From: Paenibacillus amylolyticus
GTDB taxonomy: Bacteria; Bacillota; Bacilli; Paenibacillales; Paenibacillaceae
Direction of reading: 5' to 3'
Length of the DNA: 64,000 nucleotides
NCBI RefSeq assembly: GCF_029689945.1
Contig: NZ_CP121451.1
Coordinates: forward strand, 2,480,001 to 2,544,000
The notes under the pieces were generated by a model that had not been told where the DNA came from, ran no database searches, and worked only from the letters and a program-made list of their open reading frames with translations. Shown piece by piece: positions 1 to 7,854 of the stretch (the stretch's first letter is position 1; each line of letters opens with the position of its first letter). A program made the translations under genes and the position numbers.

Positions 1-305
1 ATGCCAAGCTGTGGGATCAACTGGAGAGCAAACTTGTGCAGGGGAAAGATGTTAGACAAGTGCTTCAATATGTGGAGACAGGCAATGCAGATGCAGGATT
101 TGTATATAAAACGGATGCTCTTACCTCGGATCAGGTGAATATTGCGTTTGAGGTGGACAAGAGCAGCTACACACCCGCCAATTATCCAATAGGCATTATT
201 GAAGGGACGAAACATCGTACAGAGGCGGAACAATTCTATGCGTATTTGCAAACTCCTGAAGTGTTGGATATCTTTGCGAAATACGGCTTCACGATTCCCG
301 AATGA
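1..305 (+). CDS. modA: Molybdate ABC transporter substrate-binding protein, C-terminal part
   Basis: The frame is open from base 3 and ends at the TGA at 303-305, so about 100 C-terminal residues are present. The segment (QVLQYVETGNADAGFVYKTDA, then YPIGII, then FYAYLQTPEVLDIFAKYGF) is the typical last lobe of ModA, the extracytoplasmic protein that binds molybdate or tungstate and hands it to ModB. It carries the family's usual end, where the mature chain closes just after the GF-x-IP segment. The gene overlaps modB by ATGA, so the two are translationally coupled. The signal peptide and first lobe lie outside the window. The family call is firm; the exact oxyanion is inferred. Confidence 0.9.
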   Translation, partial: AKLWDQLESKLVQGKDVRQVLQYVETGNADAGFVYKTDALTSDQVNIAFEVDKSSYTPANYPIGIIEGTKHRTEAEQFYAYLQTPEVLDIFAKYGFTIPE

Positions 306-987
306 ATGTGAACGCCATAGACTGGTCCGTATTCTGGTCACCGGTGCGCCTGTCGCTTCAGGTTGCGCTGTTATCCAGCGTGGTGGCCACTGTGCTGGGA
401 ATTGCGATAGCCTGGAAAATGTCACGTACTTCATTTCGGGGAAAGACGCTGCTGGAAACGGCATTTATGCTGCCGCTGGTACTTCCCCAACGGTGGTTGG
501 ATTTCTGTTGCTTGTCATACTGGGACGTAAAAGTGTGTTTGGACAATGGATTGAAGCCATATTCTCCGCACCGGTCATTTTCACCTGGTGGGCTGCGGTG
601 ATTGCTTCGGTGGTGGTTGCTTTTCCACTCGTGTATCAGACCATGAAATCAGGATTCGGCGGTGTGGATCGGGATCTGGAAGATGCAGGACGATCGATTG
701 GGGCGAATGAGTGGCAGGTCTTTCGTTACATTTCCTTGCCGCTCGCAGGCAGAGCCTTGATGACCGCCTTCATCCTGGGCTTTGCCCGGGCACTTGGGGA
801 ATTCGGAGCCACCTTGATGATTGCAGGCAATATTCCGGGCAAAACGCAAACGGTACCCACGGCAATCTATGTCGCTGTGGATTCAGGCAATCAGACCATG
901 GCCTGGGCATGGACGATTTCCATTATCATCATCTCGTTTATCATGTTATTAATGACCAGACAGCAGCGCGATGGCAAGAATGATTGA
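302..987 (+). CDS. modB: Molybdate ABC transporter permease ModB (reading broken by one-base indel)
   Basis: This is the inner-membrane channel of the molybdate importer. Residues 1-62 (MNVNAIDWSVFWSPVRLS...LPLVLP) read in one frame and the rest (TVVGFLLLVILGRKS...GFARALGEFGATLMIAGNIPGKTQTVPTAI) in another. The join falls in a four-C run at 485-488. Adding one C restores the family sequence LVLP-PTVVGF and a chain of about 228 residues, the normal ModB length. The EFGATLMIAGNIPGKTQ stretch is the cytoplasmic loop that docks the ATPase. No modC follows; the gene is closed by a terminator. The break is most likely a sequence error, because both halves are otherwise intact. Confidence 0.9.
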
Positions 988-1024
988 TTTTGTACGCACC
1001 CATCCTATATAAAAAAAGATGACG

Positions 1025-1073
1025 AAAAACCCGTGTTAAGGAAAGTGATCCTTCCTTCGCACGGGTTTTTATT
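1025..1073 (+). terminator. Rho-independent terminator after modB
   Basis: AAAAACCCGTG at 1025-1035 pairs with CACGGGTTTTT at 1060-1070. A smaller AAGGA/TCCTT helix lies in the loop and T residues follow. It ends the modAB transcript and, being A-rich on the left arm, could also work from the other strand. Confidence 0.85.
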
Positions 1074-1263
1074 ACCAATTTCATATGCACCAATATCAAA
1101 CAGTTAACCGAATTGGCCCTAATGGAAATGTAAAGCTGTTTTAACATAAAAAAATAAAAAAAATACCAAAATTTAATCATTCAGTACTCGCTTTCAGTGG
1201 GCTTGTTCCTGTAAGATAGAAGTAATTGATTCCAGCCAAGTATTGAAATAAGGAGAGACGACG

Positions 1264-1596
1264 ATGAACACTAAACCTGATTGCGGCGTTTCGTTGCAAA
1301 TCGATGACTATCTGGATCTTTTGCATTTTGCCATCCAAATTCAAGATCAGGAATGGCAGCAATCCTTAATCCACCAACTCAAAATATTTCAGACGGCGAC
1401 GGAGCAGCAGCGCACACCTGAAGAGGAATTATGGACACGCTTTGATTATATTAACAGCAAATTAACAGGTCTGTGCCATCAGATTCATGCCGCTCATTCC
1501 ATGGATGAACGCAAGAAGTTCGAGGAACGGATCGGTCTCTTGCAATTACAGCGAGTGGAAGTTGCGCGTAAAATTAAATGGGCAAGTCGCAGATAG
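1264..1596 (+). CDS. Hypothetical protein, 110 aa
   Basis: I do not recognise this family. The ATG follows AAGGAGAG with normal spacing. The product is soluble, has no signal or membrane segment, and is predicted mostly helical: an acidic N-terminal half (SLQIDDYLDLLHFAIQIQDQEW) and a basic C-terminal helix (MDERKKFEERIGLLQLQRVEVARKIKWASRR). It stands alone between two terminators, so it is probably a monocistronic gene. The helical make-up would suit a small adaptor or regulatory protein, but nothing in the sequence fixes a function. Confidence 0.7.
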   Translation: MNTKPDCGVSLQIDDYLDLLHFAIQIQDQEWQQSLIHQLKIFQTATEQQRTPEEELWTRFDYINSKLTGLCHQIHAAHSMDERKKFEERIGLLQLQRVEVARKIKWASRR

Positions 1597-1664
1597 ATGA
1601 GAGAGCAAAGCACGACGTGGTGTAACGCCAAAGGGATATAATTGAACGAGATTCTCACACGAAG

Positions 1665-1700
1665 AAGCCATCCGCCAATGGGTATTGGGGATGGCTTTTT
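1665..1700 (+). terminator. Rho-independent terminator after the 110-aa gene
   Basis: AAGCCATCC (1665-1673) pairs with GGATGGCTT (1689-1697). The inner CCAAT/ATTGG helix extends the stem, and five T residues follow. From here to 1895 I see no riboswitch and no clear promoter for the next operon. Confidence 0.9.
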
Positions 1701-1895
1701 CATGTGATATAGAGAAGTTCTATAAGTATATCAGGATGTCCTATTAATTAAGTTCTTGCTCAAAGATGACTTGTAATGATATTCTTTGATCAACCTAATT
1801 CCGACTATACAAGTAAGAATGGTTTGTTAATGAGATAGAGGAATGGGAATACACATCATATTTGCTGTGATAACAGCCTGTGGAGGAGATTGGGA

Positions 1896-2735
1896 ATGGT
1901 TAAAAAACGGGGGATTCAAAAATTCCGGACAGCACTGCTGTTCATTACAATGTTGGCGGTCCTGGCTGGATGCAGCACAGGTACTGCAAGCAATGAGTCA
2001 GAATCTGCTTCAGCAGCAGGCGACAACAAAGTGAAAAAAATCATTGTAGGAACAGGTACACAGTTCCCGAATGTCTGCTTCATTGATGAGAATGGCAAGT
2101 TAACAGGTTATGATGTGGAATTGATCCGGGAGATCGACAAACGTTTACCCGAGTACGAATTCGAATTCAGCACCATGGATTTCAAAAACCTGTTGCTGAG
2201 TCTGGAAACGAAAAAAATTGACTTGATCGCTCACCAGATGGAAGTGAATGAAGAGAGACAGGCCAAGTTCCTGTTTAATGATGAAGCCTATAATATTTTC
2301 CCAAATAAAATTGTCGTAAGTCAGAAAAATGAGGAAGTCAAATCGATTGAGGATCTGAAGGGTAAAAAACTGATTGTTGGCGCTACGAGCAATGCGGCTG
2401 TACTTGCAGAGAAATGGAATGCAGCGAACGGCAACGGGATTGATATCGTCTATTCCGGAGCAGGTGAGGATACCATTACGCAGATCAAAACAGGTCGTGT
2501 GGATGCAACGATCAGCACTCAGTTTGCCATTGATTATCAGAATAAGGCAGTGGATGCCCAGTTGAAAACGGTAGGAGATGCCCTCTCCAACTCCAAAGTG
2601 TACTTCATTCTGAACAAGGATGAGCAGGAGCTCAAAACCAAAATCGACGAAGCGCTCAAATCGATCAAGGAAGATGGAACATTAGGCAAACTGAGCACAG
2701 AGTGGCTCGGGGCTGACTATACGGTTGAAGAGTAG
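1896..2735 (+). CDS. Amino-acid ABC transporter substrate-binding lipoprotein (TcyK-like)
   Basis: This is the extracellular receptor of a polar amino-acid importer (SBP_bac_3 fold). The ATG at 1896 is chosen because GGAGGAG sits 7 nt upstream; a TTG at 1890 lies too close to that site. The signal peptide has KKRGIQKFR, a hydrophobic core and the lipobox LAGC with Cys26, so the mature protein is membrane-anchored. The mature part shows the expected pattern: GYDVELIREIDKRL, a first-lobe MDFKNLLLSLETKKIDLIA, and the closing KIDEALKSIKEDGTLGKLSTEWLG. Order of genes (binding protein, two permeases, ATPase) matches B. subtilis tcyKLMN, the cystine importer, so cystine or a related sulfur compound is the likeliest substrate. 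Specificity is an inference. Confidence 0.88.
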   Translation: MVKKRGIQKFRTALLFITMLAVLAGCSTGTASNESESASAAGDNKVKKIIVGTGTQFPNVCFIDENGKLTGYDVELIREIDKRLPEYEFEFSTMDFKNLLLSLETKKIDLIAHQMEVNEERQAKFLFNDEAYNIFPNKIVVSQKNEEVKSIEDLKGKKLIVGATSNAAVLAEKWNAANGNGIDIVYSGAGEDTITQIKTGRVDATISTQFAIDYQNKAVDAQLKTVGDALSNSKVYFILNKDEQELKTKIDEALKSIKEDGTLGKLSTEWLGADYTVEE

Positions 2736-2758
2736 TCTGAGAAAGGTGTGCAGCGGTA

Positions 2759-3514
2759 ATGGGAAAATCATTTGATCTATCATTGGTTCTGGATTTCATC
2801 CCGGAACTGCTACGATATTTGCATATAACACTGATTGTACTGGGTGGCTCCATCGTGCTCGGACTGTTGGGCGGCGTGCTTCTGGCCGTTCCCCGGCTGT
2901 ATCGAATTCCAGTACTAAGCCAGCTGGCCACTCTGTACGTCTCATTCATGCGGGGCACACCGATCCTGATCAAATTGTTCCTAGTGTATTACGGACTTTC
3001 CGAGTTGTTAAAACCGATTGGCATCGACCTGTCAAGAACAGACCCGTTGTTATTTGTCATTGTGACCTATGCGCTTAGTGACGCGGCATCCTTTGCCGAG
3101 ATCTTTCGCGGAGCGGTCCGCAGTGTGGATAAAGGTCAGACGGAAGCAGCCTATGCTGCGGGGATGACGACATTCCAGTCGTTTCGGCGGATTGTCGTTC
3201 CGCAAGCATTGATTGTTGCTTTTCCGAACATGGCCAATACGTTAATCGGTTCATTAAAGGATACGTCTCTGGCCTTCTCCATCGGTGTTATGGATATGGT
3301 GGGCAGAGGGCAGACGCTAATCTCCGCCACTTCCCACGCACTTGAGGTATATATCAGTCTGTCTGTGGTCTATTATGTCATTGTCATAGTACTTGAAAAA
3401 GGATTCGCCGTTGCAGAACGCAGACTCCAGCGTCATGAACGCAAAAGAGTCGCACACAGACCGGCAATTCGAGCCAAACGCCTGAAAGAGGTTGTTCAAA
3501 AAGTCCGCTTTTGA
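2759..3514 (+). CDS. Amino-acid ABC transporter permease (TcyL-like)
   Basis: Membrane subunit of the importer, 251 residues with about five membrane segments. The conserved entry pattern YVSFMRGTPILIKLFLVYYGL and the ATPase-docking loop EAAYAAGMTTFQSFRRIVVPQAL mark the HisM/GlnP permease family. It begins 23 nt after the binding protein. The C-terminus carries a basic extension (RLQRHERKRVAHRPAIRAKR) longer than in typical relatives. The last codons run into a 12-bp hairpin (see 3487-3543). It probably forms a heterodimer with the next permease. Confidence 0.88.
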   Translation: MGKSFDLSLVLDFIPELLRYLHITLIVLGGSIVLGLLGGVLLAVPRLYRIPVLSQLATLYVSFMRGTPILIKLFLVYYGLSELLKPIGIDLSRTDPLLFVIVTYALSDAASFAEIFRGAVRSVDKGQTEAAYAAGMTTFQSFRRIVVPQALIVAFPNMANTLIGSLKDTSLAFSIGVMDMVGRGQTLISATSHALEVYISLSVVYYVIVIVLEKGFAVAERRLQRHERKRVAHRPAIRAKRLKEVVQKVRF

Positions 3515-3543
3515 TTCGGTACTGAAAACCAGACTTTTTGAAC
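3487..3543. repeat. Palindromic hairpin repeat between the two permease genes
   Basis: GTTCAAAAAGTC (3494-3505) and GACTTTTTGAAC (3532-3543) are perfect 12-base inverted repeats, with a TTTT/AAAA helix inside. The 17 bases at 3487-3503 (AGAGGTTGTTCAAAAAG) recur exactly, on the other strand, at 53825-53841. It overlaps the end of the first permease gene and the intergenic gap. There is no T-tract after it, so it is more likely a dispersed repeat or an RNA processing or stability element than a terminator. Confidence 0.7.
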
Positions 3544-3573
3544 TCTCACTGAAACGAATAGCGGGGTGAGCAC

Positions 3574-4285
3574 ATGTCGATTGATCTCCAGTTTATCTAT
3601 ACCTCATTTTTTCAAATTCTGAAGGCATTGCCACTGACACTCGTCATTACGATTGTTCCGTTGATTGCAGGCTTCGGAATCGGTCTGGCTACGGCTCTGA
3701 TCCGTATTTATCGTGTGCGGTGGATTCATCGCATTGCTGACTTCTACGTTTCTTTCCTGCGTGGAACACCGATGCTGATGCATCTCTTCCTCATCTATTA
3801 CGGGATTCCGATGATCATCGACAAGCTGGCGGAACGTTATGGTTGGGCCTTCCAATCCTCATCGATTCCAATTCTCGTATTTGTACTGATTGCCTTCTCG
3901 CTTACGGCTGGTGCCTATATGTCCGAGATTATCCGTTCAGGCATTCTTGCCGTGGACATTGGTCAGATGGAAGCCGCTCACGCAGTGGGTATGAGCACAT
4001 TCCAGGCTTTAAGGCGCATTATCATCCCTCAAGCGATCGGGGCGGTATTGCCTAATCTGTGCAGCATGTTTGTCGGGTTCCTGCACGGATCAACCCTCGC
4101 TTTTACCGTGTCGCAGATGGACATTCTCGGTAAGGCGGATGTGGTGGCATCCGTCAGTCTGAAATTTCTGGAGGCCTTTATCGCCGCTGCGTTTCATCTA
4201 CTGGGGGCTGACCATCATTGCCGAGCGGATCACCGCTGTGCTTGAGCGTCGGGTTGCCGTGTACAGCAAAGGAGGTGTGTCATGA
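3574..4285 (+). CDS. Amino-acid ABC transporter permease (TcyM-like; one-base insertion near 3' end)
   Basis: Second membrane subunit of the importer. It shows [21 protein letters not shown] and the docking loop [23 protein letters not shown]. In the raw sequence the frame goes off after LEAFIAAA. Removing one T from the run at 4192-4194 gives [21 protein letters not shown], the normal family ending, and a TGA at 4283-4285 that overlaps the ATPase start as ATGA. This is the only break in the window that needs a base removed rather than added. Start ATG at 3574 follows GGGGTGAG. A helix at the end would follow the last membrane segment as in relatives. Confidence 0.85.
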
Positions 4286-5034
4286 TTACACTAACGAATA
4301 TACACAAAACATTTGGCAAGCAGGAAGTATTGAAGGGGATTGATCTGACCGTGGAGCAGGGGGATGTTGTTGCGATCCTTGGACCGAGTGGTTCAGGTAA
4401 AACAACGCTGCTGCGCTGCGTGAATTTTCTGGAACGTGCCGATGAAGGCGAGGTTCAGATCAGTGGATTGACCGTGGATTGCAAGCATGCACGCAAACAT
4501 GACATTGTGCAATTGAGACGGAAAACAGCGATGGTCTTCCAGCACTATAATCTGTTCAAACATAAGACTGTACTGGAGAACGTCACGGAGGGCTTGATTA
4601 TTGCCCAGAAAATGTCCACAGCCGATGCCCGTACCCGCGCCCTGCGTGTGCTTGAACAAGTCGGACTGTCTGCCAAAATCAATGAGTATCCGAGCATGTT
4701 GTCCGGTGGACAACAGCAACGGGTGGGGATCGCCAGAGCGCTGGCACTGAATCCCGAAGTGATCTTGTTTGATGAACCAACCTCGGCACTGGACCCCGAG
4801 CTTGTGGGCGAGGTGTTGTCTGTCATTCGCTCCATTGCTCAAGAGGGGATCACCATGATTGTCGTCACCCATGAAATGGGGTTTGCCCGTGAGGTGGCTA
4901 ATCGGGTTGTTTTCATGGATGGAGGTTCCGTTGTAGAGGAAGGAACTCCTGAAGAGGTATTTGTGCGTCCCAAGCAGGAACGTACTCGGCAATTCCTCAG
5001 TCGATATTCTTCTGACTGGAGTTATGTCATCTAA
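4282..5034 (+). CDS. Amino-acid ABC transporter ATP-binding protein (TcyN/GlnQ-like)
   Basis: Cytoplasmic ATPase that powers the importer. All motifs are in place: Walker [10 protein letters not shown] (residues 34-42), Q-loop near VFQHYN, signature LSGGQ (140-144) followed by [10 protein letters not shown], Walker B ILFDEP (161-166), D-loop SALD and switch His197 in VVTHEMGF. At 250 residues it has the normal length for the GlnQ group. Its ATG overlaps the stop of the second permease, so the four genes form one operon, closed by the hairpin at 5072-5116. Confidence 0.93.
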   Translation: MITLTNIHKTFGKQEVLKGIDLTVEQGDVVAILGPSGSGKTTLLRCVNFLERADEGEVQISGLTVDCKHARKHDIVQLRRKTAMVFQHYNLFKHKTVLENVTEGLIIAQKMSTADARTRALRVLEQVGLSAKINEYPSMLSGGQQQRVGIARALALNPEVILFDEPTSALDPELVGEVLSVIRSIAQEGITMIVVTHEMGFAREVANRVVFMDGGSVVEEGTPEEVFVRPKQERTRQFLSRYSSDWSYVI

Positions 5035-5071
5035 CGATATAGGCGCAAGCTGTAGTAACTGACGATCCCGG

Positions 5072-5116
5072 CCCGGCATATGCTGTAACAGGCAAATGCT
5101 GATAGGCCGGGTTTTT
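5072..5116 (+). terminator. Probable terminator of the amino-acid importer operon
   Basis: CCCGGC (5072-5077) pairs with GCCGGG (5106-5111), followed by TTTTT. The outer stem is short and the loop long, with weak internal pairing, so strength is uncertain. Confidence 0.6.
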
Positions 5117-5155
5117 CTATGGGTGAAGCAGGCCGTGACGGTAAGGAGGAGGACT

Positions 5156-5443
5156 ATGCAGAACAAAATCGATGAGATCATCACACATATTGCACACTCT
5201 CACCAGCAGATCGCACGTGTGCTGGATGCCAAACGCCAAGTCGCTGTGCGCATGTCTGAAATCATCAATCATTTGCCAGATATCGAACCGGAGTTGGATG
5301 GCGTTGACGGTCTGCTGGATAGCTCTGGGCAAATCAACAAAAGCATTATCTCTTACTTGGGAGGCCTTGCAGATCTGGAAGAGGCTGTAGCCGAAACGCT
5401 GACCCAAGTCATGCGGGAGATCGCGGTTCAAGAGGAAGAATAA
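5156..5443 (+). CDS. Small helical protein 1 of the CgeB cluster, 95 aa
   Basis: Function unknown. The ATG at 5156 is preceded by AAGGAGGAGG; an upstream in-frame start would lie in the terminator and is rejected. The product is soluble and helical. It opens with IDEIITHIAHSHQQIARVLDAK, a motif shared in altered form with the two next genes (AKMQWNIALILEAK and IESIAHSQQALARILDS), so the three are paralogues. The second half is acidic and ends AVQEEE. First gene of a tight run leading into CgeB-type glycosyltransferases; a scaffold or spore-surface role is inferred only from that position. Confidence 0.75.
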   Translation: MQNKIDEIITHIAHSHQQIARVLDAKRQVAVRMSEIINHLPDIEPELDGVDGLLDSSGQINKSIISYLGGLADLEEAVAETLTQVMREIAVQEEE

Positions 5444-5466
5444 GCCCGGAAGGCGGGTGAAGGAAC

Positions 5467-5808
5467 ATGAGTAGAGAACAGAGCCTCATTCTGATGCTGG
5501 ACGCGGCAGCCAAGATGCAGTGGAATATTGCCTTGATCCTGGAGGCAAAAGCGATTGAGGCCGAGAAGGTACGGAACTGGACGCTGAATCATTTGAATGG
5601 GGATACCTTTCTGACGCATGGGGATCAGGTAGGCGAGCCACTCAAAATGCATGATCAGCTGGTGGAATTGCTGGAAGGTTTAACCCGGATGGAGACCGGA
5701 CTGTGCAACAATCTCAAAGCGGTGATGGTACAGAACGACAGCGAAGATGACGGCGGGTTGGACGGTGGCATGTTTGGCGGCATGGATCTGGGAGACATGG
5801 GAAAATGA
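5467..5808 (+). CDS. Small helical protein 2 of the CgeB cluster, 113 aa
   Basis: Paralogue of the preceding protein, starting 23 nt after it. N-terminal helix LILMLDAAAKMQWNIALILEAKA corresponds to the IAHS-Q motif of its neighbours, with the polar residues replaced. A middle part, VGEPLKMHDQLVELLEGLTRMETGLCNNLKAVM, matches the end region of protein 1 (LADLEEAVAETLTQVM). The C-terminal tail is Gly/Asp/Met-rich (GGLDGGMFGGMDLGDMGK) and likely disordered. There is no signal peptide. It overlaps the next gene by 4 nt (ATGA). Function not recognised. Confidence 0.75.
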   Translation: MSREQSLILMLDAAAKMQWNIALILEAKAIEAEKVRNWTLNHLNGDTFLTHGDQVGEPLKMHDQLVELLEGLTRMETGLCNNLKAVMVQNDSEDDGGLDGGMFGGMDLGDMGK

Positions 5809-6100
5809 GTCTGATGCGGCGTGAGCAGGAAGCTAAACTGGCCCTCATTGAATCCATTGCACACAGTCAGCAGGCGCTGGCACGCATTCTGGACAGTGTA
5901 GCCAGTGTTACCGCTCATTCGGAAGTATCCGCCCGCAGTCTGGCCGAAAACATTCGTCTGCTGAGTCGCTATCAGGAAGAGATGTCTCGCATGGTAACGG
6001 GAATCAGACTGGCTCGAATCCAGCACGGGAGCCAGGCTTGCCGTGGCTCAAAGACCCCGAGTGTGCAATTCGTATCGTTCGGGACATACAGGAGGAATGA
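5805..6100 (+). CDS. Small helical protein 3 of the CgeB cluster (probable one-base deletion)
   Basis: Third paralogue: LALIESIAHSQQALARILDSV lines up with protein 1. As given, the frame runs on through the next gene's start with no stop. If one C is added to the CC at 6032-6033 the chain reads GSPGLPWLKDPECAIRIV and then RDIQEE, stopping at TGA 6098-6100. That is a normal length (98 aa) with an acidic end like protein 1, and it stops just where the next gene's AGGAGG site lies. I therefore prefer two separate genes over a fusion. The frame correction here rests on plausibility, not on a recognised family. Confidence 0.6.
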
Positions 6101-6104
6101 TGAC

Positions 6105-6445
6105 ATGTTAAAAAAGAAGAAAATACGACTGAGAACCAAAAGAGCTTTGGTAACTCGTGGAGCCCGTCTGCGTAAAATTCGCAAATTGCGTGCGCTCAGA
6201 ACCAAACGTGTGCTTCACAAACGCCCACTTAAAGGACGCAGTGCGTGGCTCAAAAAAAGAAACAGGCGGTACGGCGGCACCGGAGCCCGAAGCCCGTACA
6301 ACCCATCGTCCCGGCTACCCCTACCGATCCGAACCCGGACGGTGCGTACAGCCAGGGATACAACGAGGCGTACAACGAGGGATTCAACGCGGGTTTCGCC
6401 AAGGGATTCGAGGACGGACATCAGCTGGCGTACAAGGCACAGTAA
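6105..6445 (+). CDS. Very basic protein with GxxxG-type C-terminus (one-base deletion)
   Basis: Not a family I can name. ATG at 6105 follows AGGAGG. Residues 1-55 are almost wholly Lys/Arg with Leu (LKKKKIRLRTKRALVTRG, then RLRKIRKLRALRTKR). The frame breaks in a seven-A run at 6252-6258. With eight A the chain continues into a Pro/Thr linker and ends with GYNEAYNEGFNAGFAKGFEDG, a helix with Gly every fourth residue, closing at TAA 6443-6445 (about 113 aa). Similar Gly-every-four segments next to basic stretches open the two CgeB proteins downstream, suggesting a shared docking element. Nucleic-acid or polyanion binding is possible. Confidence 0.6.
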
Positions 6446-6493
6446 CCGAGTAGACACAGTTATTCCTGCATGGAAGGATATCGTATTACAGTT

Positions 6494-6519
6494 AGCCCGG
6501 GGGACAGATCCTCCGGGTT
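6494..6519 (+). other. Hairpin in the 6446-6694 gap, terminator-like
   Basis: AGCCCGG (6494-6500) faces CCGGGTT (6513-6519) with further GGGA/TCCT pairing, followed only by TTATTT. A second hairpin, GCAAGCGC facing GCGCCTTGC, follows at about 6568-6593. The 249-base gap has no convincing coding frame. The structures may be weak attenuators between the small-protein genes and the glycosyltransferases. Confidence 0.4.
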
Positions 6520-6694
6520 ATTTGCATCGCCGCAAAAGCGGACATGCCCGTGCAGGCGGATGTGGAGGGCAAGCGCCAATTTTGCGCCTTGCAGGACACC
6601 CGTCCATGATGCATCTGAATCCGAGGCATATCCTTTAGAGGGAAGACCAATCTCGGGGAGAGTCTGGAAGTGAGATCTCCTGAAGGAAGACAGG

Positions 6695-7788
6695 GTGAAG
6701 AATGTGGCAAAACGAAGACACCGTCCGCTAACTGAAGCGGAGACAGCTTACCGCGGCGGATATGCAGAAGGCCGCAGATTTGGTGGCTGTCAAGCCATGA
6801 TGGAGCGGGTGCAGATGTTTGAACCCACCCTGCGGGACATGAAGGTGCTGTATATTCCGCAAGGTTTCGATGCCATCGATGAGGGTGTCATCCTGGCCCT
6901 GCAACAGTCGGTACGTGAATGCGTTGTTGGATCGCCAGCAGCGATGCTGCAGGAAGCCAGTCAGCATCGACCCGATGTTGTGCTCGTCATGAATGGTCTG
7001 CATGTATTTCCCCAGATCATCTGGAGCAGGTGAAGGGCATACGTGCACTCGGTATTCGAACAGCTGTGTGGTTTGTGGACGATCCGTATTTCACCGAAGA
7101 TACAGTGTCCCTGTGTCAACACTATGATGTCGTGTTCACGCATGAAGAGGCCGCTGTACCCTTCTATCAAGGTCATGGAGCCAGCCGGGTGATCTATATG
7201 CCACTCGCAGTGAATCCGGGGATGTTTCAGCCGCGCCGTGCGGCACCGCAGCACCAGCACGACATTTGTTTTATCGGTACAGGATTCTGGAACCGGATTG
7301 CCTTGTTTGATGAGCTGGCTCCTTTTCTCGCGGACAAAAAGGTATTCATCGCGGGTAGCCAGTGGAACCGGCTGGCACGCTATGATGTCCTGGGCCGTTT
7401 CATCCACGAAGGATGGATCGCTCCCGGAGAGACAGTCGATTATTACAATGGTGCCAAGATCGTCATTAACATTCACCGAACTTGCGAGAATGGGGAAGAC
7501 AATCGCAACACCTATCATCTTGAAGGTCATTCCATTAACCCACGCACGTATGAGATTAGCGCCTGCGGCACCATGCAGATTACGGACGCACGTGCAGATT
7601 TGCCCCGTTATTATAAGCCGGGATATGACATCGAGACGTTCACCAATGCAGCAGAACTTCAGCGCAAAATCCACTATTATCTGAAGCATGAAGAAGAAAG
7701 ACAGGCGATGGCATGGCGGGGACTTCTCACCACAATGAACCAGCACACCTTCACTCGCCGCATCGGTCAGTTACTGGAACATCTGTAA
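6695..7788 (+). CDS. CgeB-family glycosyltransferase 1 (one-base deletion)
   Basis: GT-B enzyme related to CgeB, which in B. subtilis acts in maturation of the outermost spore layer. GTG start at 6695. It opens with a basic stretch and AYRGGYAEGRRFGG. Frame breaks in the four-C run at 7010-7013; a fifth C joins NGLHVFP to PDHLEQVKGIRALGIRTAVWFVDDPYFTED. The C-terminal transferase domain shows FIGTGFWNRIALFDELAPFL, then YYNGAKIVINIHR and NPRTYEISACGTMQITDARADLPRYY, the conserved donor-site region. It is about 364 residues once corrected. No signal peptide, so it is cytoplasmic (mother cell if sporulation-specific). Sister of the next gene. Confidence 0.82.
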
Positions 7789-7854
7789 TCTTCATCTGAA
7801 GTACAGCACCAAGTACCAAGAGTATCCTAACCTACAAAATAAGGGAGTGGCGGT

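Noticed and set aside
1701..1895. S-box or other riboswitch before the cystine-type transporter
   Set aside because: I looked for the conserved S-box helices and a terminator/antiterminator pair and found none.
4393..5184. 263-codon frame on the minus strand
   Set aside because: It is the antisense of the ABC ATPase, has no ribosome site and no family features.
5805..6638. One continuous 277-codon frame joining small protein 3 and the basic protein
   Set aside because: A second start with an AGGAGG site lies inside, and the last 120 codons read as meaningless Arg/Thr-rich translation of a region whose +1 frame codes a regular Gly-x3 helix. Two genes with one-base errors fit better.
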